This document shows, piece by piece, positions 1 to 12,100 of a stretch of 64,000 nt of DNA; positions within the stretch are counted from its first letter, which is position 1; the number at the start of each line of letters is the position of its first letter. Below the pieces are notes generated by a model. That model ran no database searches. It saw only the letters and a list, made by a program, of their open reading frames with translations, and was not told the DNA's origin. The position numbers were made by a program, and so were the translations under genes. The stretch comes from Antedon mediterranea (taxonomy: Eukaryota > Echinodermata > Crinoidea > Comatulida > Antedonidae), in assembly GCF_964355755.1 (NCBI RefSeq), contig NC_092672.1:26782501-26846500 (forward strand), read 5' to 3'.

Positions 1-633
1 ATTGTGACAGAATCAAGAGGTTATATGCATGATAATGCATATAACCTAATTATAGTTTAATCATAGTGTAATTGCTGTGTGGCTCGCTGTTGGATGCGTA
101 TGAAATTGAAAAAAATCATCAAAACTATCAAAGATAAATCTATTTCAAGCATCCTAGATAATAAATGAGTACGGTATGTACTTTTTGTAGGCCTACATAT
201 AGGGAATACATTTTACTTTCATAATAATGTATGACTCCAGTTGGAACAGGAACGCCAGTGATGATTTTATTTTCAAATTATTCTGAAAATTACCCTTTAC
301 AACTACGATCTATAAAACCAACCTTGACTCAGAGGTCATGATTTCAAATCATAGCCGTTTTATTTTCATAATTTAGCATTAGAAAATGCAATAAATTACA
401 AACATAATAACTTTTAATCTTTTGGGAGTTACATATTCACTGAGTAATCACACTCAATGCAGAATCATCACTTTATATCTCTAAGATAGAAAGATAAGTG
501 TCAACTCATTTAATGTTATCCTAGAGGTAGATAAAACGTGTTATGTTATTTAATAATGTCCTTCAGAAGACATATTTATGTCGCCTGGTATGAAACTAAG
601 ATTTTAGTCAGTATTTAATTATTTTCATTTTTT

Positions 634-1660
634 TTAAAGATATTGTCCTTTCAAAAAATAATTTGTAAAAATGTAGTAATAATATATAATAATAGTTATC
701 CACTTTGAAAAAGAAAATTGAATCGAAAAAAGATATATTTTTTAAACGCACACAATAGTCAAATTGGCTGCTGGCCAATGGGTTTTCAGCTGAATTAACC
801 ATTTATTTTGTCATTTTATAATGAATTTTATTTTATGTTTTCCTAATTTTTAGTCGCGTGGAAGCGACTCTATAGTTCACTATGTCGGTCGGTCGGTCGG
901 TCTGTCGGTCCGGTATCACTATGCGTTTTATCGCTTTCTGACCTTATCTTGATTTCAGTTTAATCTAGCTAAAGTCAATTTTTCACAGTATATTCCTTAT
1001 GGCCAGGAATCGATGTGGTTATGTTTTCACGGTGCGCAATAAAAAATTACGCGGTCTACGCACGATTTAACGAAATCACGTTTGTAATCATATCTTCACA
1101 ACCATGAATCACAATTAAATAAAATTTGGTACTCATAAATTTCAGGGCATAAATCATCATATGGCTATACAATTACGTGCGTAGCTCATGTAACGCACGC
1201 GTACGCGCGCTTAAAATTTTCAAAATTTATTTTCGACGAAATAAGAGTACGTTTCAGGCAATTTTAAGCGTTTACAAAATTGCCATGAGTGCGCAGATTT
1301 TTGCGCGCGCACTGCGCGTTAAATGTTTTTGCGCACTCTTTTTGCCCGATTTCTGTTTTCTTGACTCACTTTTCAACTCGAAATTACGTTATACGAGCAC
1401 GTCAAAAGTGACAGGCTACGCATGTGTAAATTAAAAAAATAACTGTTTTTAAACATTTCAATATCTTTAAACATGTTCAGTAATTTCGGTCAGTTGGTAG
1501 GTTGGTCGGTCGGTCGGTCGGTAAACACTAAGCACGCGACTGCAGCCATCTATATGGCCTTGTTTTTTCTAAGGAAGTTATTAACTTGATTAAAACTACA
1601 AAATAATCTATTCAAAATCTGATTTAATTAATCTTCATTTTTCAGGGCCAATACATAATT
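634..1660 (+). mobile_element. MITE family A copy, split by another element
   Basis: The left part (634-850) matches the 355-bp element at 49539-49893 from its terminus through the block around CCATTTATTTTGTCATTTTA. The right part resumes at about 1562 (AAGGAAGTTATTAACTTG, then AATTAATCTTCATTTTTC). The break falls exactly where the 851-1560 element sits. Confidence 0.8.
851..1560. mobile_element. About 0.7-kb inserted element with GGTC tandem tracts
   Basis: AGTCGCGTG near the left end and CACGCGACT near the right end are inverted repeats. Each side also carries a GTCG/GGTC tandem run (about 884-912 and 1492-1522). The interior is unusually rich in GCGC and CpG for this window. Its limits are set by the interrupted MITE. 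The plus-strand open frame at 1177-1434 lies inside and resembles nothing I know. Family not recognised. Confidence 0.65.
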
Positions 1661-1739
1661 ATTATTTCATGAACTATCTTTCTCAAAGGTGGAAATCCTG
1701 TTTACAAGACAAAAATATGGGCCTACACAATACGCTCTA

Positions 1740-1815
1740 CATAAACAAGTCTTTTCAGAGTGGTGGAGTTGCTTTTGTCGTGAGAAAAATCCTGCCGCCT
1801 GACAAGATTTGAACC
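1740..1815 (-). repeat. Possible tRNA-like SINE fragment
   Basis: Read on the minus strand, GTAGCTTGGGTTCAAATC resembles a pol III B box region. Short and degraded; no tail or target duplication seen. Confidence 0.25.
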
Positions 1816-1993
1816 CAAGCTACACCCATTTTTATATGTTTAATAATAATTTTATAAATTCAAAATTTTATTTTTAATATCATTTATAAATATTAAATTA
1901 TGAGTATAATTTACAAAAATAAATAAAACATGGAAGAAAGGCAATGAGATGTAATAATTAAAGGCAAGGTAACAAATTCAGATTATTTTGATT

Positions 1994-2965
1994 TTTAAAA
2001 TGATAGAGTATTGGTGAAAATCTATGTGCAATGATAGCTGAGTATTGGTGAATCTATGTAAAATGATAGGTATTGGTGAAAATCTATGTAAAATGATAGA
2101 GTAGTATTGGTGACAATCTATGTACAATGATAGAGTATTGGTGAATATATGTAAAATGATATGTAAAATGATAGGTATTGGTGACAATCTATGTACAATG
2201 ATAGAGTAATATTGGTGAAAATCTATGTAAAATGATAGAGTAGTATTGGTGACAATCTATGTACAATGATAGCTGAGTATTGGTGAATCTATGTAAAATG
2301 ATAGGTATTGGTGAAAATATATGTAAAATGATAGAGTAGTATTGGTGACAATCTATGTACAATGATAGAGTATTGGTGAATATATGTAAAATGATAGGTA
2401 TTGGTGACAATCTATGTACAATGATAGAGTAATATTGGTGAAAATCTATGTAAAATGATAGAGTAGTATTGGTGACAATCTATGTACAATGATAGCTGAG
2501 TATTGGTGAATCTATGTAAAATGATAGGTATTGGTGAAAATCTATGTAAAATGATAGAGTAGTATTGGTGACAATCTATGTACAATGATAGAGTATTGGT
2601 GAATATATGTAAAATGATAGGTATTGGTGACAATCTATGTACAATGATAGAGTAATATTGATGACAATCTATACACAATGATAGATTAGTAGTATTGATG
2701 ACAATCTATATACAATGATAGATTAGTATTGATGACAATCTATATACAATGATAGATTAGTATTGATGACAATCTATATACAATGATAGATTAGTATTGA
2801 TGACAATCTATGTACAATGATAGAGTACTATCGATGACAATCTATGTACAATGGAGTATTATTGGTGACAATCTATGTAAAATGATATTGAGAATTGCTG
2901 ACAATCTACGTAAAATGATAGTCTTGGTGACAATTATATGTAAAATGATAAAATAATGGTCACAA
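1994..2965. repeat. Minisatellite, about 30-bp unit with 223-bp higher-order repeat
   Basis: Units of the form TATTGGTGACAATCTATG plus TACAATGATAGAG recur throughout. In the left two thirds a multi-unit block recurs at 2175, 2398 and 2621, exactly 223 bp apart. The right third (from about 2650) shifts to an ATTGATGACAATCTATATAC variant and then decays. Minus-strand open frames across it are repeat translations, not genes. It lies in the intron after exon 9. Confidence 0.95.
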
Positions 2966-3047
2966 TCTCTGTATCATTGGTGATAATTTCTTCTAATAGG
3001 TAATCAGGTGAATGCTTATCTGGAATTTAGAAAAACTAAATAGTTAC

Positions 3048-3140
3048 CTTAAAGTTATCTTCCATTTCATCAGCACTGTCTTCGTCCGTCACTTCCCCTG
3101 TGTCTGCATCGCTTGCTACCGCCATTGGAAGTTTTTTTGT
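3048..3140 (-). CDS. PLCH: PLC-eta exon 9 (start of acidic X-Y linker)
   Basis: Residues 498-528: [17 protein letters not shown] then [14 protein letters not shown]. The acidic DEDSADE block directly after the X domain is the clearest eta-class marker in the window. The acidic X-Y linker is autoinhibitory in the family (established). The acceptor is TTTTTCAG at 3141 and the donor AAG|gtaact at 3048/3047, phase 0 on both sides. I see no convincing next exon between 3047 and 1, so the linker, Y and C2 exons lie to the left of the window. Confidence 0.92.
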
Positions 3141-6100
3141 CTGAAAAAAATATCAATACTTTTAACCTACTGTAGAAGCAAGATTGTGTTTGGCATATTC
3201 GATATATGCATTTTTAGAGTAAATTTATTCCATGATGTTTACCTTAAATAATATTTTTACCTTAATTAAAATTTTTTCCTTGAGGTCTGCTGGTGATGGA
3301 AGATGAGTTTGTTTTTCAGATGGTGGGGTTGCATGGAGTTTGTCTAAAAGTTAAAGAAAGGTGAACAATAAGAGTGAAATACATTTACTCATAATATAGT
3401 ATAGTTAAACAGTACATACATACACCAAATGAGTACTTACTCCACCATTCAACATCATAAAAGCACAAGACAGGATTTTCATAAATATACGACTATAGCT
3501 CTGTATAAACTATCAAACTAGTTTGACAAAGAAAGTGTGATGTGCCCTATATGGTAGTGATGTACCTAAATATGGTAGTGATATGACATTATAATGTCCA
3601 TTTTGGGTACATCACATTTTTTTGTCACATAAAGTTTGATAGTGTAGACAGAGCTTTAAAAACTTTCACTATTGTACATTTTGAATTGAATTATCTACCT
3701 TTTAAGATTTCCCCAAGGTAGTACGCCATTTTTTTCTGCTGATCCACGCTGCAGTGGTTTTCAATTGACAGCACAACAGGGTAAGGGTTGTTTAAAAATG
3801 CATATTTGTTTATAGTTTCTATGACATCACGAAATAGGATTTTGGTTGTTAAGGTGTAACCATGGTAAATAACTGGTTCACCATCTTTTCCATCCCAGCA
3901 GTCAACTGAAAATTAGTTAGAAAATATATTATATAATTATTATTTACTTTTTAAACGTGTTTGTAAATGTTATATTTCAAGAGGAAGTTTGATGCTACTG
4001 AGTGCAGCCCTCGATTTATGAAAGCAGCAGATTGCAGAATAACATCAGGTGTAGGAACCTGACTGTCCTATTTCTTGTAAAATGTAAAACATGGCTTGAC
4101 AACAACATTCTTTTTATCCAAGATTCTTATTTTTCTGTAATTGTTTGAAAGATAAATTAAGCTAGGCCACAAATAATGGAAAAACTGTATAGCGGTAACA
4201 GAAAGAAATTTCAAGTTGTTCTATTGGTGTTAACACAAGCATATGTTTACAATATTGTTTTTACAAAAATAAAATATTATGTGAAAAACAACATAATATC
4301 TGTAAAGTAGGCTGAGGTTGAAAAATAAATCGCAACAAATTTATATTTATAACATTTCTTCTTCAGCACATATATAGATATAGTATCCCTAAAGAATTAT
4401 GTTACGACTTTACTAGGTCTATTTTAACACAATGCAGTAATATTAACCTTTAATCAAAAAGTTTTACACATGAATGCAAGCAAAGCATCAAACTTGAAAA
4501 CATACACTCACTATTAATAACACCCAATAAAACAACTTTGAAATCTGAATTAATTTCTCTAAAATTTCAATCCATAATTTATCAGCTGACAGAGCTATAG
4601 TTAATAATTCAAACGACATTTCATTTTTAATTTTTCTGTAGCCATTTTTACTACATGATTGGTTTTTCCTAGCCCGATAATCAAATTTGCTCAATTATTT
4701 TTCTTTCCAAATTCCAGCATTACCCTCTGCACAAAATATTACTTTCTTTCCTAGTGGAGCCGTGTGGTGAAAATGGAAAGTCGCTAATGATAGGCGCAGT
4801 GATGCAAAACCACAGCCAGAGCCGGACAAGAGCAGGTGTACCCTTTAACCTCAACACAAAATATTTTCCCCTAATGTGACAATAAAATCATAATCATCGT
4901 AATTTTGTAGACTAACTATAAAAAAAAATGTTCTTACGTTCAACACATCTGCATCCCGCTTGCAAAACACAGGCATAGATGTCTACACTGGACTGCGACA
5001 TTAACTGATCACCAACAAGGTATGTGTTGTGTGAGGCCGCCATATAGTAGTGGGACAAAGGTTGTGTCATATCTTGATGAACTTTCTTGTGGCTCTGATT
5101 AAAAGCATTTCCTTCCGGACTCAGCAGGTATTTTGTAAAACCTTCAATTTTAAAAAGTAGAAACAAAAAATGGTTGACGGTTATCCCCATTTTAAACAAT
5201 CTTTTAGCTTCAATACAATACAATCTATACAGGTTATGTTGCTAAAAAAAACTTTCACTGTGTATGGAATGTGCATACATAGGATTTGAAACACTTCTTA
5301 TATGAAATATCAAAAAGACATTTTTAGGATTGAATCATACTAAAAGTATTCAGTTCTATACCCACCGTCAATTCCAAGCCATCTGTTTTCTATGTTTTCT
5401 GGTACCGGTTCAAACTTATCAATAATTTCTTCACACATTGCGATTGTTACTGACGCCAACCTTTGCTCAGTTTGCAAGAACTTTTGAAGTTCTTCAGTTG
5501 TCATGTATTGTTTTGATTGGCTATATTGCTGGAGTAGAAAAAGTAGTTCCTTTCGAGTACTTATTAATTTGTAAAACTGCATGAATTCCTCATAGTCTAG
5601 TTGACCCTCATGTTGTCCTATTGTGTTTGTATCTGCTTCCTGTCAGTAACATATTAGAAAAGATATTGTAACCACAGTAAACATTAATTGAATGACAATT
5701 TTATTCATAATGCATAGTATACAAGTCCATAGCCAGGATTTTTCCAGGGAAATCCTTTCTTCCACAAAAGGGGCAAAAATTGATAAACTGTAGTAAAGCA
5801 TATTTATCATCATTTCTGCTCCTGATCTTTAGTTTTAAAAGGGTACTTCGGGGGGGACTCTGGCCATGTACCACCAAAGATTATGAGCTTACGATTCTAG
5901 TACATTACATAGAAAATGATTTGTATATATTATACCACTTTATAGATGAGTGACTAAACTCCCTAAAGAAATCTTTAATAATATGTTTAAGTACAAATTA
6001 GAGAAACAGTACAGTACAAGCCCTCATCAGCAATAGTTCAATTGTAATCAAAGGTCACATGAAGCTAACAACAATCAAGAAATCAAGTAAGTGCTGCCGA

Positions 6101-9100
6101 ATATGTTACCCGTAGGTCACAGAAATTCTTAGAAGATTGTTCTATGAACTACTATGCAGTTTACATAATCATGGCATGGGTGCAGTGGGTCTATTTACTG
6201 GTTAACTATTTTTTGTCAAATATCAACTTATCTGACATTAAAGGCCAATCAACATAGAAATTTGTTTTAGATAATTTTTTCAATATATTGTATTTAAACA
6301 ACTAAGGTACCGAGATAAATTTAAACACTACTCGTGAAAAGTAATGTTATAATTTAATGTTTTTATTAGAAGAGCTTAAAATATAATAGTGTTTTCCAGA
6401 AACATAATTGTATTATGATTGTTTTTCTTCTAAAAAAAGATACCTTATATCCTTGGGTATCCTCTGGTCTACAGTAATCCCACCCTCTATTTTATGTCTG
6501 TCTGTCTACGTTCATACTAAGCCCAGATTCCGAAATCATGGAAAACAAACATTTTTAGAAATATACATACACTCACAAACATACGTAATCAAAAAATGAG
6601 TTTTCTCAGGTATTATAATTAATATAAGTAAATTAATTTTTTTGTTTTTTTTACAAGAAAATGTACCACCGCAAGTTATGAGCTTAAGATTATATAACAA
6701 CATTCTAGTACATTACATAGAAAATGATAATGCTTTACATATAACATTAAAGTTGAGTAAATAATCTCCCTGAAGAAAGCTTTAATGTGTTTAAGTACGA
6801 ATTAGAGAAACATATGAACTCTCACGGCAGTACAAGCCCTCATCAGCAATAGTTCAATTGTAATCAAAGGTCACAGAAGCTAACAACAATCAAGAAATCA
6901 AGTAAGTAGTGAGTAAAATGGACGAGCAGTTAGGGTAGGAGGGCCAATTACCTTACCTGAAAGAGCCAACAATATCGGCATGGGTTGGAGGCCGACTTGC
7001 TCCTAGATCTCGTGGTAGTCTTCTCGGATAAGGACTATAAACCATAGGTCCAGTGTACACATTTTATAACCTGTGTGCACTTAACTCAGTTCATCATTCA
7101 AGACGAGTAGGGGGTTACACTGGTAAAATGGTTTACAAAATAGTCCCTGTATCAGGGGGATTACCACTTATCTGATAGGACAGTGATTAATTTACTATTG
7201 GTAATCCTTGGCCACATGTGCCTAAAGACAACAAATAAAAATTGCTAGAGTACTGCTGAATATGTCCATAAGTAACAGAAATTCTGAAAGATATTGTTCT
7301 ACTGTACACCTTAACTGTACGGTATTCTCATGTTTTATGAAAGCATATCTTTAAAGCATCCTTAAATAAAAATCTAAAAATACGTACTCTGAAGAGTTTT
7401 TTAATTTTGCGTTTACTGAGTTTAAAGTTGAGTTTGTGAAGTAGCTTGATGACCTCATCCATGTCCAGAAGTCCATTCTTACTTTTGTCGGCCGTCTCAA
7501 ATGTTGTTCTCAACCAGGTAAACAAATGTTAAGGTCTTAAAACAGTATGATTATATCAGTTTTTATCAATATACTCATGGATACTTTCCGATTCTCAGTG
7601 CTGTATTTCCACATACAACAATTTTGTCTAGTATCATAGAAATATTTGGTAAACAGCATCTCATGTGGTGCCTGTATCATGCAAGGTAAAGGTTAAAGGT
7701 TAAAGGTTAGGTTATAATCTATGATAGCTAAGGTGAAACAAATGAGATGTTGTATTATACCTATAAATATTCATATGAGATACATGAGAATCATACTTTT
7801 TTTGTCTTGCTGTTGGAGTCCACTGGGTGAAGCATGAAGCATTTCGGATACACTAGCAGTGCAAGTCAGTGCAAGTGAAGGAATTTGGATGTCATAGTAT
7901 AAGAGCTGGCAAACATGTGGGGTTGTTTATGTTGATGTTGTCTGTTTTAATGTATTAATGTCAATTATTGAATTATAATTCAATTTTTATAATATTCTAT
8001 TTCCATTGATTTGAGGGCATCCAGTAATTTAAGATTTTAAATAAAATATAAAGAAATACAATAACAAAATGCGTCAGTGATAGATAACAAAAGTTGTTAT
8101 ATTTAAAGGATATTTATCTCTAAGTCTGTTACTTTTGACCAGCATGTCTTCCATCTGTAAGCCAGCAAGCAAAAAACGCACTCCTTGAATCCAAATACAC
8201 GCCTCCTGAATTGTATTGGCTACTAAATCAACTGTTTCTAATCCGTTGCCATAAATGATCGAAAAACAGCACGCCGAGTTAACATTCTCATTCACAAGGC
8301 TACGCTTGAACGAATCCGTGTTCTGTCCTTCGCGCACCTCTTTGATGGAATCCACAGCGACTAAAAATAGTATAAAAAAGTAAATGCAATTAGTGATATT
8401 TCATTTCAAAAAGGATGCAATAGCGACATTACTCTATAGTGTTTTTTGTGAGAGGTATTATGATCGTTAGAAAATCAAACTAATGACTCCCAACTGTTCA
8501 TGCTTCTAAGTATAGAGATATCTCAAAGCTAAAATTGGTTTAGCTTAACCACAAACACAACAAATCCAAAGGAATGCATGCTATCCTCACTGAGGACAAA
8601 TAATAATACAAAATACAAAATAAATACAAATACAAATATAAATGTATTTTCAAATACAGTAGAACGTTTTAACACATAGTTATGGGACACTTTGTTTCGT
8701 CCAAAAAGTGTTCCCTTAATAGGGGTTAGTCATTAATGATAATATTCTGTTTGAACATGCTGACTAATAACTATATTACCAATCAGTTTAAATGCCTCAG
8801 GCATTTAATATCAACATAATATATTTCCTCTATACTTATACTAATAGCTTTAACTTCACTATCTTATTAAAATATTCGGCTAAATTTCTGTTTCATAATA
8901 AACTATAAAAACGTATATGAAATGTATGCTACTGTACACATACCTTCTTGTAGTGTAGTACCATTAAAAATACAGTAACGCCATTATTATTATTATTAAG
9001 TGAGTGTCCTGAATGGTGTTGTAGTAGTGTGTTAAACTCAGTACCCGTTGTTTGCGTGTACCCTTAATAGGATGGTTCTACCATAATGTCAAATGGAAAA

Positions 9101-12100
9101 CGGATGTCGTATTCGATTGGAAACTTTCGTTGTCAACGTAAAGATTCGTTGAGTACTTTTTGTATTCCAATTGTAAATTTGTGCTCAACAGAAAGTCATT
9201 CGAATAGAAAACGTTGACAATGAAAGCTTTTTCGTTAAGAACAATTGCAACGTTTAAAATACTCGTTAAAGAAGTACTCAACAGAAAAACTATTCAACGG
9301 TACACTCGAATACGACAATTGACTTACTTTTGGCTTTTGTGCCTTTGCGGGTAGGCTTCCATCGTATGCAACTGTTTTGTTCGTCTAAATAGTATGTTCG
9401 GTTTGATTTTGTTCCTTGTGCTTTGATCTTGGTAAGTGTTGTTCCTTCCTTCATACAGTAAATACACACTGACACTGTATGACAACAAAATTAAATGTTA
9501 TTTAAGTGTTTAAATGAAGATGTACCCGAATACCTTAAATCATAGTTTAAATTTTCTAATGAAAATCATGATCATTTTACAAGAAATAGTTGATAATCAC
9601 TTTCCCTGGAAAAATGTAGAACAGAGTACTAAAAACATTCATTTAAATGGAAAGGTGTTGATCTTTTTAACACATTAAGTGAAGAAACTAAATTGTCAAG
9701 TAATTTAAATGTTTTCAAAAGTAACTTTAAGGCATTACTGTAGTTTAAGTTTTATTGTGTTACTGTTATTTTTATATTTTAGTTTAAAATGTACTATTGT
9801 ACCCAGGGCCCCAAGGGAGAACAGTCTTTTTGACTGATTGGGCCACCCTGGTTAAATATTGTTAATAAATAAATAAATAAATACATGATTTTCAAGTAAA
9901 CAAGTGAGGCAAGTATTTTGACTCAATATTTAATTTTATATTTAATAACATTTTGACTTCTTTTGCCACTCCTTGGTACACAAATGTGTTGCTGTTTGTT
10001 TGTACATTAATAAAGTAAATATTTTGACAACTAGTTCATCATTTCACAAAACAAATTTTTTTTTAAATACATTTTTTTTATAACAGTTTCTATAGGTTAG
10101 GTAACCAAACAAAATGTTAGCTTACAAATAAAACAAAAGGTTTACAATATGTTTTTAAAACTATGGTAATATAAGAAACAAAAAAATTGAGGTGTCTGTG
10201 GCAGTGGTACCTGCTTCTGATCCTCTTTGAATCTGCCTACACAAAAATCATATTTTTAAACAAATTTAAACTGAAAAACAATATATTTCATTTTTAAGCA
10301 CAAAATATATGGCTGAGTAGTTTACATTGTGAAAGTGAATTAAAGTCTGTGAACCATGCATCCTATTTTTACAGGTGTTGCACATACGCGGTAAGAAAAT
10401 AATTATTTTTATATATTACATTATTTTCAAGAATCATCATTTCAACTTAATTCATATCAGATTCAACCTTATTAAGCCCTTATTTGGTAAACACAATTAT
10501 AAAACCAGTAGTGAAAAAGCAAAGGCTTGATTGCTTTAGCGTTTGTTTCCTCATCTTCGTTTCATATTCAAAGATTATCATTGCTGATTATCTTCTTTAT
10601 GTTAAAGCTGCTGATAAAATAATCTGTTAAAGCATCAATAGATGAAAGATTTAATCAAACTCCTATGGTACAAAATTAAATTATGACCATCTTGAAAAAA
10701 ACTAAGAACTACTAAACCATGGATCATTGTACCGTTGTCAAAGGGATCCTTTTTGACACAAGGATCAAAATAAAAACAAAATCTTGTATGCCTTATCATT
10801 TGTGCTTTTTTTTGTAAATTTTAATTTTTTTTTTATTAATTCACTACTGATTTAAGGATCATTTTCTTTATGTTAATTTAATAAAGCTGCTATGACACGC
10901 CACAACAACCAATGATGATTGTCTTAAAAAACAAAATCAATTAAACCCGTATCAAAGAGATATTTTTTGACCCAACAAATTTAAGTAAGATCAAAATATC
11001 TAATTGATTCTTTTATCTTTTGCTGCTTATTTTCAAATTAAAATGTTCACTTGAAACCACTTTTTATTTTTTTGTAATTATCTAATTGATCTAACCCAAA
11101 ATATTTTATATATGTATGGTTAATACTCATTTATAATTTATAAATGTATTTTAACACATCTAAATTTGAGTCAAAGTATATTGTGTGAGGACACAAATCC
11201 TATCAGTGTAGGAGGATAAAAGGGACTGGTAAAATGTAAAAGTAAACATTATTTTACTAAGCCAAAAACTGGCGTGGTATCTGTTGACAGCGCAAGGTGA
11301 AGACTATAATATGCTCACATGATTTTCTTTTTTTTATGTTATGAATTCCATCTTATTTAAAACACAGATCTGGTTGCTATGTTTAAACACAGCAACATGT
11401 TTTTTTTTTATTTTGTCGTTATTTTATTTAAAACCTTGTTAAAGTTGTTTCTGAAATAAACTTTTTGCACCAATAATTTTCATGCAGATAACATTAAAAG
11501 AAACAGTCAATTAGAAAGCAGACAATGTATAAACCACTAAAAACCTATGTATGTTTTAGTGGCTTGTATGAGGTCTTCAACAAAACGTGTTGACATGTAT
11601 GTATGTAAATGAAATTTGGAGCTTAGATGTTACCATTATTCAACTTTCAATGAATATCAATAAGATTAAGAAAAATAAATTGTGAATTCATTGAAAAGAT
11701 TTTTTTCTTCAATTAAATGAAATTGGTGAAATATTTGATTTTCAATTCTGAATTTAAAATCAAATATTTTATAAATATACTGGATTTGTCTGTTTCAAAA
11801 TAAGATGTGTTGAAAAGGTCACACAAAGGTCAGATATACTTGGCTTAACTACAAATGAAATATTGATGCAATTTAGGATTGTTGTACATTTGTCAACCTT
11901 ATGAAACTTGAAATTTATTTAGAGTTTAATGAATTTTTTTAAATCCAATACATGAGGATGATTGTTTTATTCAATTTGTATTTATAACCTTGTCTGTTGT
12001 ATACTAATATTTTAGGGTTCACATGAATGCATTTTAATATAAAAAATATAAGTTTTTTTAAACTATTCTAATTAAAGCAAATGCTTCACAGTTTTAAAGT

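Noticed and set aside
1978-2678. Three consecutive minus-strand open frames of 69-88 codons
   Set aside because: They are translations of the 223-bp-period minisatellite; the peptides repeat with the DNA.
8074-8113. Extension of PLC-eta exon 3 past 8114 in the same open frame
   Set aside because: The residues after RLRD (KYPLNITTF) do not fit the family. The U12 donor at 8113 restores the conserved junction.
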